This document shows, in pieces, positions 19,251 through 30,137 of a stretch of 33,257 bases of DNA. The notes under the pieces were generated by a model. It ran no database searches. It had not been told where the DNA came from and saw only the letters and a program-made list of their open reading frames with translations. The translations under genes and the position numbers were made by a program. Source of the DNA: Cristatella mucedo (Eukaryota; Bryozoa; Phylactolaemata; Cristatellidae). How positions within the stretch are numbered: position 1 is the stretch's first letter; each line of letters begins with the position of its first letter. The DNA lies in assembly GCA_009760855.2 (NCBI GenBank), contig WPIO01000517.1:1-33257 (forward strand), written 5' to 3'.

Positions 19251-19307
19251 GGATCCTTGTGGCTTAGTAGTAAACATCTACATAACAGCAGACCTACGTT
19301 CTGAGCC
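19251..19307 (+). repeat. tRNA-like relic (possible second SINE or tRNA pseudogene)
   Basis: GGATCCTTGTGGCTTAGTAG, TAAACATCTACATAACAGCA, GACCTACGTTCTGAGCC follows the tRNA plan: A box TGGCTTAGTAGT, an anticodon-arm-like TCTACATAACAGCAGA and a decayed B box GTTCTGAGCC. It does not fold into an intact tRNA by eye. Confidence 0.35.
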
Positions 19308-19464
19308 ATTAATTACACCATCGGAAAATCAAAGATTATCACTAGCTTAATGATGAAACGTGCCTTACAAGTTTATCTTCTGCAATTCTAAGAAAAAGAA
19401 AGAGACAAGAAATGAAAGATGAAAGAGACGGACATCGCCCTGAATAGACCTGCTTGTTCAAGCC

Positions 19465-19802
19465 CATGCTGTAACTTCTTCCCGACTTTCGTCAGAACAT
19501 CCCTTTACTAGACCAAATTCAAAAGAAACTTAAGAAGACTTATTTAAGACCGCATTTAGTGGGTTTCTGAGATTCATTTTTCATGTACTTATGCGTGCTG
19601 ACATTGTGCATGCTGCCAGTGACTGCATTTGCATGCTGACCCTGTGCATATCACCCTTAACCATGCTATTCATATTCTTTATCAAGCATGATAGTACACA
19701 CCGGTCAATTCGGTTTCCCTTTACAGCAAATTTAAAGCGTGTAGAAAGAGATTGAGTCCTCTGAGGGCGTTTATCGTGTGCATTATAATTATTATCAATA
19801 TT
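19465..19802 (+). mobile_element. L2 3' end
   Basis: TAACTTCTTCCCGACTTTCG, TCAGAACATCCCTTTACTAG, then the L2 3' UTR landmarks CTTATGCGTGCTGACATTGT, CATGCTGACCCTGTGCATAT and AAGAGATTGAGTCCTCTGAG, GGCGTTTATC, ending in ATAATTATTATC. Confidence 0.8.
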
Positions 19803-20189
19803 ACGCTAAGTGGTAAAGCTGGTTGATCAACTATTAGTTGATCCACCAGAGTCCTTCGAAGACATACCGCTTACCAAGTCACCATACGGCATTGCTTGCA
19901 AGTATCGTAAGACAATAAGGATCGACTACATCTAGAGCTACATTGATGTAGATCCGTGTAAGGTTCCATTGCTACTGCGTCTGTAGCAGGAGAAACTTCT
20001 ACTGGTTTTACCTAGCCCTTGATTCACCAATATTGCAAACGATAACAAAGCATAGCATGTAGTATCTGCACCCCCAAGTGGACATTATACATTTAAACAT
20101 AGTTTTTTATGTTCTCAGCGTCTTGTAAACATCATGTAAATTTTTTTTGGCAAATTCAGTTAAAATGAGAAAACAATCCAAACGCCTGC

Positions 20190-20280
20190 ATTGCTCTACA
20201 AGATGTGCTGTATCGGAATCGTTTCCGGAAGACTCGTCTCGACTGAGCGATACAATACAGCACATCGTATTGATGCAATC
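20190..20280. repeat. Inverted repeat / hairpin
   Basis: GATGTGCTGTAT (20202-20213) pairs perfectly with ATACAGCACATC (20255-20266). Outside it, weaker pairing extends (TGCATTGC at 20188 with GATGCAATC at 20272). Inside the loop CGGAATCGTTTCCG (20214-20227) is a second perfect small hairpin. It lies just beyond the tail of the L2 at 20298. Confidence 0.55.
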
Positions 20281-20297
20281 CGCATTCAAGAACAAGT

Positions 20298-20732
20298 AAT
20301 AATAATAAAAAATATGATAACCCCCTTAAGAGAACTGAATCTCTTTCTAGACGAATTACATTTGCTACAAAAGCATGGCGTTACGACTAGTGGTTGAATG
20401 CTTAATGCAATACCACAATGACATGGTAAGGGGTGACAGGCACAGGGTCAGTATGGAACTGTGCTTAGTGGCATGATACACATCGTCAGCACACACATAC
20501 ACACGTAAAGATCGAACCACTGCTACCCAATAGATGCTGCGATCAATAGGTGCGAATTTGATTCCTTATGAAATGTGCTAAGCCAGGAAATGTCTTGACG
20601 ATAGTGTGGATTGAGTTCCGAGGGTTGGATGCATCCGAACTAAAGGTATAGTCTTCAAATAATTTGAGGTTTATGCAAGGTATAGGTAAACAATTCGATT
20701 CCACAAAGCTGGTAGTACGATGACTACCATGG
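20298..20732 (-). mobile_element. L2 3' part, antisense (left half)
   Basis: AATAATAATAAAAAATATGA (tail), ACCCCCTTAAGAGAACTGAA, TCTCTTTCTAGACG, then GGTAAGGGGTGACAGGCACA, GGGTCAGTATG, and coding remnants ending at GGTAGTACGATGAC, the point that corresponds to GCATCGTAC in L2. Continues after an insert at about 21270. Confidence 0.72.
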
Positions 20733-21265
20733 TGGGGAGTTGATCGAATAGGTAAACAAGATGGAGGAACCTACAAGCCAGTCGTTTAAGAAAGAGACCA
20801 ATTTAAGGATTTCAAGTGGTGATGCACTTAATAAAAATAGCCAGGTATGTTTAAGGGAATACAATTGCATCAGCTTGGCCGCTCTGGCTCTGACCGTTCG
20901 CTGTGTGAACCTGTCCTGTTGCCGGATGCTTTTTGAATTAGTCAATGCTTTCGTTCTACATCCTTTCCCGTTCTTATGTCTTTGCTATCATTTTCACATA
21001 GCTCGTGTTACAGATCGGCACGTTTACCCGCAAGAAAAGAGAAAGAAAAAGGAGCAGTAAATTGGGTAGCAAGATTTAAATTATCTTAACCTCCCTTGCA
21101 CTCGTTTGAAATGAAATTCTGAATTTCCTAGGTAATTACTTCACCTGCATCTTAGCTCTTGCACACTGTCGAAAGAGATTTAGTACTTTGAGAATAATGG
21201 ATTTATTCTTACTCTAATGCTATAGTTATTAATAATGTCGTAGCAGAGTGCTGCCTATCAATGGT
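20733..21265 (+). other. Insert splitting a minus-strand L2, with a 99-codon frame
   Basis: L2 sequence stops at about 20732 and resumes at about 21270. The insert carries an open frame at 20761-21060 starting MEEPTSQSFKKETNLRISSG, with a consensus-like GTATGT donor after NKNSQ (20844) and two acceptor-like ends (TTTTCACATAG, 21001; CGTGTTACAG, 21012). They precede a basic stretch resembling exon 7 of the Schlafen-like gene (CAAGAAAAGAGAAAG against CAGGAAAAGAGAGAG). The resemblance is short and may be chance. Function unknown. Confidence 0.3.
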
Positions 21266-21269
21266 TACC

Positions 21270-22340
21270 CGTTGGAGGGTTGATACAAACCCGTGAGTTG
21301 GGTATTACAATCCTTAACCTGGTAGGGATTAGGTCTGATAAGTAGGCTTGTGTTAAAAAACTGAAAGGATCTAAAGGCGCAAAACGTAATGAACTTGACA
21401 ATCCGCTTGACTGGGACCCAGTGCTGGTCAGACGAAACTGTGGTACTGCCACGCTAATGACGGACAAACCGAGCTACTTAGTTTCGGACTCGTTTTATGT
21501 GAGCACCTGATTTCACTGGCTACTTGTGCAATGAGCAGTGAGTAATAGAAGTGGAGGCGATATGTCAAAATAGACGGAAAAGTTTAATCTATGTCTAGCT
21601 AGCCCAAAGTTTCGTGATTTTATGTATCTGATGGTAGGCAGACCTTACTGGGGAACTGTCGGTCTGATAAAAGCTAAAGTCGGAACAGAACACGAAGATC
21701 GCGTTCAGATTCAAAAGGATATGTGCTGGCACAGCCGATTTTGTGCGTCAGGTTGTTTAGTTTCCAAAGCAAAGTTGGTGTGCAGATAACTCATTAGTGG
21801 TTTGTATCATCATTCAATTTAAGAACGTCTGTAGCCATCTGTTCCTTAATACCATCGATACATGAAGCGTGGGAGTAGAGATAATTCGAGGTGCTCTGGG
21901 GCTGAGAAGTATCAAGGTAAAAATGCAACAGAGAGTCTACCGTATATACATGAAACTCAAAGATGTGACCAGCAATAGCTTCAGCAAAGAGGGTAGTATA
22001 GACCGTAAAAAGAACGGGACCTGGCACAAAGCCCCGTGGCATCCCATTCTTCAGTAACATATGGAACGTTCTATTTCCTTTCAAAACAATATTAAGTATT
22101 GCAACGCGGAAATAAAGCTAAAACCATTGCAGTGCTGAAACAGGGATGATACAGCGACATGTGAACCACTTAAGAAGGACTTTGAGATCGATGGCTTCAA
22201 AAGTGTCCGGTAGATCGAGCAAAACATGCAGAGGCTACCAGCACAGAATAAGTCTGCATATCTAAGAAGTGAATTATATCATCGATACTGGGCTTATTTC
22301 TTCAAGTAATAAGCTCTTGAAACAAACAATAACTTATTAG
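21270..22340 (-). mobile_element. L2 RT, antisense (right half)
   Basis: Minus-strand frames: LLDLPDTFEAIDLKVLL-like (about 22200), ALQWF (about 22130), NGMPRGFVPGPVLFTVYT (about 22050), FHVYTVDSLLHFYLD (about 21960; YTVD in place of YADD), MATDVLKLNDD (about 21820) and decayed thumb sequence to 21270. This covers the RT palm, so the element was longer than most here. Non-functional: catalytic Asp region altered and many stops. Confidence 0.78.
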
Positions 22341-22779
22341 TGTGCAGTAAAGTCTCAATAATTTGTTTTGTCCAGTGATGACTCGCCATGACTTCTTCCG
22401 TTGCCTTTGATAATACCTGTAGACGGGAGAATGGGTGGAAGTTTGCTCGATTTCTCTCGGTCTAGTGTTGCTAGCTTGAGTACTGATTACGTTACCATGA
22501 TATTATCCTATAATAAATTATCCCAATTACAGCCTTCATTTCAATGTGCTGGGACGTGACCTAATTCTAATGACTTATGGCATCCTTAGTCAAGCTAGTG
22601 ATTAGTAGACCTAGCAACTGTACTGTATGCAGTAAACAATAAGCACCATCAGTGAACGTGCACGGTGCGGTCAGTCACAGGTGGAAAATGGTCACCAATG
22701 TCGGCAAGTGTCGTGTTGTCTTACTATAACTACAATTGCTGATTCGAAGGAGTGATAACATTACTAACAATAAGAATGC

Positions 22780-22850
22780 ACTTGATAAAGCGCCCTCAGA
22801 AAATTCAATCTCTCTTTAGGTGCTTTAAATTTGCTGCAAAGGGAGCGTTG
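22780..22850 (-). mobile_element. L2 3' terminal fragment
   Basis: GAATGCACTTGATAAAGCGC, CCTCAGAAAATTCAATCTCT, CTTTAGGTGCTTTAAATTTG, CTGCAAAG is almost the same as 3813-3880. Only about 70 bases, without the 3' UTR body. Confidence 0.8.
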
Positions 22851-22854
22851 TGCA

Positions 22855-24330
22855 CTACAGGAAATAAACACATCGTTAAACGTTTGACTATTGATCTCCG
22901 GATATCAGACTATTTTATGGTGTGATAGAGGCTTGCTCTGTCGAATAGTTAAGCAAAACTCTTACCTGCTGATGCTTCTGCACTTTTTGAGCAGCCAGAT
23001 TTTTCTGAAGTGGTGATCGGGTTTCTTATAAACCGTACATAGCTTGCGATTAAACCGCACTAAATCACTTTGCAGTGAAAAACTGGAGATACTTTCAGAA
23101 ACCTATTCCGTATTGCTGTAAATATATACTTTAACTCTTAGCAAAACATTTCTGTAACTAGGTACTCTGATGTGAAGGACTTTCGCCGAACAAAGTGCTT
23201 TATAATGCCAGTGCTTCATGACGGTTGCAAATATCTATCTATCATTTTCACACTGGACACACATTTTTCTCCATTAAAATCCATGCTGACGCCGGATTCA
23301 ACATTTAATTGAAGATTAATCAGTTCGGAAATTGTCAGGCGCATGTCTTAGGCACAGGGATCGAATGTCTCACGTTGGAATAGATCGTCGGATCGGGCCC
23401 TAAGGCACAGGCTAAGTACTTCAATAGAGAGTATGTCCTTTAAGAGTGCAATACACATCAACTTGTCAAGAGCATTGACATACGGGCATTTTGTATGAAT
23501 ATTCGATGCTCGGGGATCTTGCATAAATGTGCTTCTACCTTACCATCACTGCGTCAGTCCTTAGTTTTACAAAGTGAAGTTCTGAATAACTTTGTCGACG
23601 TTTTTATTTCCTGGGATACTAGAATACACGCATTTAGGAAAAACGAAGTCAGCAGTACACCAATATGCGTTTGCTATTGGTTCCCACGTAAAAGTTATGA
23701 GCTAACTTAATGACTTTTTCTGAATACATTTGATTATGATCACGGTCTTCTGGAAACTTTTGCAATCCCACCTAGTTGCTGCATCACACAAACGAGCGCT
23801 GTAACTTGAGAAAAATTATTTGGTAAATTGTAGGCATCCAAAGATAGAAGCTCACTTCTTTCTTACTCGTTTACTTTGATTTATTAAAATGCTTGCGAAC
23901 TATCATTCACCTTCGTCTCTTCTCAAGCAGCTGCTTTAGTTTGAAATCTAAGTTAAAAGGACCGCCGAGCTTTGGAAAACCTGCTGGCATAGGGTGAGCG
24001 TCATTAAGGTCGTACTGCTAAGAAGAGTTTGAGACTGGCTCCTATGCCAACACATAAAACTTTGAAAAATATTAACCTTGGTTGCTCAAAAATTATGTCA
24101 CGCTTCATACAGTCATGCAGATGAATTCAAGCACTTAGGGAGATTTGCAATGAAAGAAGTTTTAAAATCAAGGATAGTTAGTGAGGACGGTCGTTCAATA
24201 TGAGTCGACACGAAGCAAGTGCAGCATAGCCAGTTGTAACAACTCTGCATCAACGAGCTTCACTAATAACTGAAAGGAAGACGACGGCAAATAACGAGCA
24301 AATTATTACAGAAAGCACTATTTTCCCGAT
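22855..24330. other. Unassigned sequence
   Basis: No recognisable gene or repeat. An open frame at 23495-23710 (71 codons) has no motif I know. Confidence 0.3.
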
Positions 24331-24339
24331 TTAAAGTGA

Positions 24340-24495
24340 CAGTTCTTAAAATTGGAAGGGTTAAATGAGTTCTGTGTATTTATAAGGGTTCTTATACGAT
24401 GCCATGGCTGCGTCATCTGCGACGACCTTGTTGATCTGGCTGTGTTCAACTACGAAGGATGCTTACAGACGATCGACGTTGAATCTCTAAATAAG
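24340..24495 (+). other. Cys-rich stop-free frame with splice-like ends
   Basis: Between GTGACAG and AA/GTAGGC the frame reads FLKLEGLNEFCVFIRVLIRC, HGCVICDDLVDLAVFNYEGC, LQTIDVESLNK, with closely spaced Cys (RCHGCVIC). I recognise no family. Its right end overlaps antisense L2 similarity (24500 and possibly 24440-24500), which argues for chance. No neighbouring exon was found. Confidence 0.18.
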
Positions 24496-24499
24496 TAGG

Positions 24500-24730
24500 C
24501 ATCCTGGAAATATTGCAGCTTACGAATGCAGTCTTAACCTAGTGTTCCGTTTTGGATACCCAAACCGAAAGTAGGCGGACTTCTATTTGGAGCTCACATG
24601 ATCTTTAAGGAAACTCATTTTGCAACAGGGCGCCTAAATTACTTGCGGATTTAGCAGGGTAGATGCTAGCAGAGCCAATTTTTGTCGGCATGTTTTCCAA
24701 TTTCCCAGTCAAACTTCATTTGCCTTAAAC
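24500..24730 (-). mobile_element. Decayed L2 RT fragment
   Basis: Minus-strand pieces KLENMPTKIGSASIYP, SASNLGALL and VKTAFVSCNISRMPTYLE mirror KLERLTFKIGSASISP, SARNLGVTF and VKSAFFQLHNIAKIRACLD of the better L2 copy. It may extend to about 24440. Confidence 0.6.
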
Positions 24731-25070
24731 TAGCAAGTCACTTTGGCCGTGTTTAATTCAAGAAAGTTTGCTATCTTCCACCAGTCTATGACAGCAATGA
24801 TCGTGATTATGAGCCCTCATTTCACTATTCGTGGGTTAGTTTTTACATTCTTAGTTCCTAGCCCTCTAACTACTAAAGAGCTACCTACCTGCAAATACAC
24901 TGGCTAAGCTTACACGGACACCCGGTTTCTCGTCGTCTAGGTCTATCTATAACTAGACTCCCAGTGTACGAACTATGTACAAGTTTGAAAGTTCCCACTT
25001 CAAGCTCGAATTGGCACCCGATACCTTGAATGGACGCGTTCGTTTAAACCGGTGCTAACAATGGGCACTT

Positions 25071-25881
25071 GAAATCTCCACAGAAAAATCGGCCTATTTT
25101 CAGCTTCATAACATTGCTAAAATTAGGGCTTGTTTAGATAAGGATACCACGTCCAAGTTGGTCCATGCAATCGTGACATCCCGTCTTGACTTCTGCAACC
25201 CACTGCTTACTGGCCTACCAGCATGTGCAATCAGGCGATTACAGCTGGTGCAAAACTCTGCAGCTAGGCTTGTCTGTCGTGAGCGTCGCAGTTGCCACAT
25301 TACTCCACTTCTCGCCGACCTGCACTGGCTACGAGTGAAGCAACGGATCAACTTCAAGGTTTTGTCGCTCACTTTTAGGTCTCTTCATTCTATGGCTCCA
25401 GCCTATCTTTCAGATATGCTACCCCATCAGGCTAAGCATCGTACCACATGATTTTCGGAATACAAAAGTCTGGGAATACCTCGTACAAACCTTAAATCCT
25501 CTGGAGACCGTGCATTTTGCTCGTATGCTCCCAAAGCCTGGAACTCCCTCCCGACCTGCGTCAGAAAATCCCCTGACCTGACCACATTTAAAAGGAACTT
25601 GAAAACTCACCTATTTAGGACAGCATTTAGTGGGTCCTTGTGATTCGTCCTTGATGTGCTTATGCGTGCTGACACTGTGCATGCTGCCACTAACCACATT
25701 TACATGCTGACCCTGTGAATGTCACCCCTAACCACATTATTCATTTTGTTTGTTTTTCAAGCATGATTTTGCTTCCTATTCTATTGCATATCACTTTGCA
25801 GCAAATGTAAAGCGCCTAGAAAGAGATTAAGTTATCTGCGGGCGCTTTATCAAGTGCAATATTATTATTATTATTATTATT
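25071..25881 (+). mobile_element. L2-clade LINE, 5'-truncated, well preserved
   Basis: From GAAATCTCCACAG through ACATTGCTAAAATTAGGGCT, VHAIVTSRLDFCNPLLTGLP, ACAIRRLQLVQNSAARLVCR and LLADLHWLRVKQRINFKVLS to the 3' UTR and an (ATT)n tail ending at 25881. The frame 25158-25451 ends in TGA created from a CGA codon in the sister copy (HRST/HRTT region). It is close to the copy at 3796-4740, so both belong to a younger subfamily. Confidence 0.88.
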
Positions 25882-26274
25882 GAAAGGTCAGCTATAGGCT
25901 GCGAAGCATGTCGCAGCTGAAATTAATCGAATGCACGTAGCTGCTTCTTCTGCGATTGTGAACGTTCACAAAATTTCACGAATTTTTTTGTCAAAGCATT
26001 CTTAGAACCACGTCAGTCGATTTCCAGTAAGATTAGGATTTGCCAGTAGTTTGAAATGAAGTCAGCCTGGTCAATTTCCGCTCCCAAGATTCTTAAGCGG
26101 CCACATTTATGCCGGCTTCCTAAGCGCTTGGTCGAAGCAGTTAGCGAGCGTTGTACAGTTAACTGTGTGAGCCACGGTAATCCACTATGTACTTTGCAGC
26201 TTGTGCGTTTTAAATTACCAAATGTGGTAGATAATTTAACGCTTCCTGCAGCATGAGACGTTGTATTTTTGAAG

Positions 26275-26440
26275 GCAATACCAGCGGCCTACTTGGCAAG
26301 AACTACGTGTACTACCAATAGGGACAGACTATCGGAGTGAACGAAGATTCCCACAATGAATTCAAAGGACACTCGCGTATCTCTACCGAGCAAATATCCA
26401 AATCAGCTCAGGAGTTGCGGACTAAGCAGCCAGTGTCGAG
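26275..26440 (+). pseudogene. Schlafen-like exon 2 remnant, copy C
   Basis: A 166-nt exon with acceptor TTTTTGAAG and donor GTAAGC, aligned without gaps to 6835-7000. It reads NTSGLLGKNYVYYQ, then TAG, then GQTIGVNEDSHNEFKGHS to PVSR. The E-x4-E pair is present. Flanking homology to copies A and B extends from about 26150 to about 26640. It is more diverged than A and B are from each other, so it is the older duplicate. No exon 3 equivalent was found downstream before copy B. Confidence 0.7.
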
Positions 26441-26689
26441 GTAAGCTGGGTCAGGTTAGTGTGTGCTACTAAGCCATACTCACCAGACAGACATACCAGG
26501 ATAGAAAAACGCTTTCGTTTTCAAAGTCTGTATGGCAGAAGCGGTTGGAATGCAGCAATTTGTTTGCGGGCTATTTCTAAAAAGCCTCTGTTGCATTTAT
26601 TACGCCAGCTTGGTTCTTGAAGAAGCTACCTTAGCTACTGGCATTTTTAATCGCTCGTGTAAGGAGTAGATTAGCAGGATATGTGGTGT

Positions 26690-27025
26690 AGAGTTAACAG
26701 TGCTCTGCAAAATGCGTAAGTATGCCGGAGCAGGAAGAACACCGACACTGGTTCGCAGGAACGTATAGTCGCATGCGCCCGCAGAGCTCCCTCAGACATA
26801 ACTGAGCTCGGCCAAGTTGAAGTTCACTCCTCCTCCACTCTCTCCCAGCAACAACTCATCCCGTTAGTCGGCGGGGGACAAAGCCGGCCTCTAGATAAAC
26901 CACCGCCGTCAGACCACAGCCTTGCATTGGCCAGTCCCTAGGCCACTACCGGTCTGCCTGACTTCCATCGTGCCGGCGAGCTCAGCGATCCGAGCCATGC
27001 ACAGAGAACCACAAACCACAAGATA
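26690..27025. repeat. GC-rich block inserted in copy C
   Basis: Homology of copy C to copies A and B is lost near 26640, and a GC-rich stretch (about 55-60 per cent by eye against about 40 around it) with GCCGGAGCAGGAAGAACACC, GGTTCGCAGGAACG, CTCCCAGCAACAACTCATCC and GTCGGCGGGGGACAAAGCCG follows. L2 sequence resumes at 27128. No long frame. An insertion from a different repeat family (SINE or LTR piece) is inferred; no ends or target duplication identified. Confidence 0.4.
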
Positions 27026-27127
27026 GTCGAGTAATAAAATCGGTCTGATGATGTATTTTATGTAATTAAATCATCCTTTTAGGGCCTAATGCTGGGTTGC
27101 CTCTCATAATTATTAGGATTAATTCTA

Positions 27128-27670
27128 ATTTTTGCTACAAAGCATTGCTATCATTTGAGCTTGCGTAGACAGGGTTACAACAGTCGATTTTCCTCAGGCA
27201 TTTGTTAAGTCTTGCCTTGACTTCTGGAGCTCCCTGCTTGCAGGTGCACCACAGTGTGCGATTACAATTAATGCGAAACTCAGCAGTGAGCCCCCCTGTC
27301 GCAAGCTTCGTAAGCCACAGCACCCCACTTCACACCAACCTATCTCCTAGTAAATGAGTTCATCGACTTTATGGCTTTGTCACCGACTTTTTGGTCGCCC
27401 ATTCTCTGGCTCCTGCCCATCTACCGCAACAGCTGTCCTACCAAGCTAGGAACCAAGCCAATAGATTTTCTGAATTAAATTGTTAAAACTATGTAGCTGG
27501 TAATCACGTTGACATGTTGATTTGAGGTATGTCATACTTACCAAGTCTCGCTTTTTGACATGTAACAAATAATGTGCATGTAACCACTATCTATTTGATC
27601 ATGCTTCCATTACAGCACATTGATTCCTCGGTGGACGCTATATGCATGCATATTATAATAACTATTGTTA
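27128..27670 (+). mobile_element. Decayed L2 fragment in copy C region
   Basis: GCTACAAAGCATTGCTATCA, CTTGCGTAGACAGGGTTAC, CTTGCCTTGACTTCTGGAGC, GGTGCACCACAGTGTGCGAT follows the RT thumb (FQLHNIAKIRACLDKDT ... SRLDFCNSLL ... GLPACAIRRLQ). It ends in CCTCGGTGGACGCTATATGC, ATGCATATTATAATAAC. Confidence 0.65.
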
Positions 27671-28349
27671 TGAATATCATAAAAAAATCTGTATCAGGTC
27701 GGTATTTCGTCTATAACTGACTACTGAAGAAGGCTGGATTTTGAAGTTAGTAGGTTTACGTGAAAGCTTGAAGGAATTCCTTGTCATTGAATAAACAAAA
27801 GGCTACATGTAACACTGGCATGTTGCATAAATGAGAGATTTATTTCAGAATAAAAACCTCACGGTTATTGCTGCCAGTTCGTCGGGTGTGTAAAAAACGA
27901 GCTAAGCTACTGTTTAGAACCCCAAAGAAAACATGATCATCTTTCAGGCGCCTTGAAACTTCAAATAAAGAGGGAGAGGCAAGACAAATAGAGAAGCTGT
28001 GAAAGGAAGATTGCCCTGTATATAGAGATAATGGCGATACACACTTCAGAGATGTTCAAGCATACATTATATGTCTACCCACAGGTAGCTAATAGCTAAC
28101 GAAAAGAAAGTCGTCCGGCTTGGACTGGTATGAAAAAGGAGTTTGGTAACTTGTTAAGACCAGTATGCAAATACAATCAAAAGACTTTCAGCCATTTTTT
28201 AGTGAGACCCAAAATTGTAACCCAGATTCAATCAGGCATAGCAGCTGGACTGAACCTGATACTGTTTCCGGTGCCCATATATGGCTTCATCTATAATTTA
28301 CTCTTTGGTCCCTTTATTTAAAACCCTCGGGATATAAGGGTACTCTCTG

Positions 28350-29115
28350 AAGCATCTTTCTAAACAGCTGTAAAGATGTCGATGTTACCTTGCACATTCG
28401 TATGTCCAGTCACGAGTCTTCCTTTATTAACCAGACTGGATCTGTTGTATATCATTTGTCTATCACTGAAGGCTGTGTGTAACTATACAACCTATAATTC
28501 TTAATACAGGGTTGCTGATGCTTCCTACTGGTCAGTCCATTCTCTTTCTCCTACCCTTTTCCCAAAAAATACTCCCTAATCGAGCTTTCCTTCGACCCGC
28601 ATTCTGTAATGACTCAAGCTGCATAGTTATAGTTTCCAGCTACCTGAGCTATCTTGGACAGTTTGCTGTGAGTTTGCACGGTCCGAATACCTGGAGTCCA
28701 GCTGCTACGGACTTCATATCGTTTGACTTGTTAACTGTTACAAAGCAGGAAAGCTATTTTGTTGAACTCACAACAGGAACTGGATTCCTGTGAAATGTCA
28801 ATTGTGGGCATGAGAATACTGATACTTTGGGTTGAATCCGTCTCGAAATTCCGCATGGTCCTCTGCTGACTACTGCGTTCAATCCTCACCAGCCATCCTG
28901 AGCTGCTACTTCTACTTTCTTCTACTTACACTTCCACTTTCTTTTTGTCCTCCTCTCACAGCAATGCTTCTTCCAATATTTTTCTCACTTGAGCTAAAGT
29001 CTTTTGACTGCTAAATGAGAACCAACATACTCTTAGGTTTTAACTTTCTTCTATTAATAAATTAAATTTGGTGCTCTATACGATTGCTCTCCTAAAGAAT
29101 ACCTCCACATACCAA
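28350..29115 (+). mobile_element. Family-2 LINE fragment, strongly decayed
   Basis: LPLLTRLDLLY-like (about 28420) for LVLSRLDYCNSLL, LGQFAVSLHGPNTWSPAATD (28647-28705) for VGDCSFSSAGPRLWNSLPQF, and SPAILSCYFYFLLLTLPLSF, LTAMLLPIFFSLELKSFDC, MRTNILLGF (28883-29040) for the family-2 C-terminal tail. Frames change several times. The two open frames here (28512-28793, 28832-29014) are therefore retrotransposon remains, not genes. Confidence 0.65.
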
Positions 29116-30137
29116 GAGGGTATTTCGAGCTGCAGACGGTAACTCAGTGTTTTTTATCATAGCCTTGGTCATCGGCTATAGCACCAGGTCTCTTGACTTT
29201 TGGAAAGCACGGGCGTCCTGACAAGTTGGTCTAGTTCTTCTGGTCTAGTCTTGATTTATTAACTATTTTTTTAACGAAGGGCATATTTTAATCTGCAGAG
29301 ACAAGACACAAGCTACAGATATCACCGGCATCTGGAATTCAAATGTGTACCAGTAAATGAAAAGCTGCAGTGAGGGTTGAAGACGTTCTTCATTTACTAC
29401 TTGCAGTTCACGACTGTTATTCCTCTGACGTTAAGTAATAGTAAACTCATCCCATGGAGATTGTGGAGCTAAGGAAGTTGAGCTCGCGCTTCTAAGCAAT
29501 CAGTAGATAGCAACCTTGCCGCTGTTTCTTCTCATCTATATGGATCACCCTAAACCCATTTATACCGTGTAAGGAGGCTTGTGAACAATTGGATACTCCG
29601 ACTGTGAACCGCCCTGCAGTCATCCGCTCTGAACTGTGCGAGTTTTCGTATTTTTAATTGCAAATCAAAATAGCCTATGATTGCCATTGACGATACTCGT
29701 AATCTTTCCAAGGCCAAATGAGCAGCTTTCTCGGCAAAACCTATAAATAATACCCGTGCAACCTAAGTATCGGAGTGAATGAAGACTTTTACAATGAATT
29801 CAAAGAGCACTCTTCCTTCTGTTCCCGAGTAGATCTCCAAGTGAGCTCAAGAGCAGCGGACTATGAAGCCAGTGTCGAGGTAAGCATGGTCAGACTAAGA
29901 TATACCCACTATAAAGACTTACCCGGACCGGGAAATGCCTACCTTTTCAAAGTTTGTATGCTAGCTGCGGTTCTAACATAGCGATTTTAGTGCTGGCTAT
30001 TTACACTGAGCAAAGGTCGCATTCATTTTGCCAGCTTGTACCTACATGTTCGCTCGTACATACCTGGAAGTTAAATCGTACTTTAAAGCCACGAACGATA
30101 TATGGGCTCTGTATGTTGTTATTACTGAACTCAGCTT

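Noticed and set aside
29775-29981. 68-codon frame at copy B exon 2
   Set aside because: It starts after an in-frame stop and changes frame at a 1-base insertion; a pseudogene exon.
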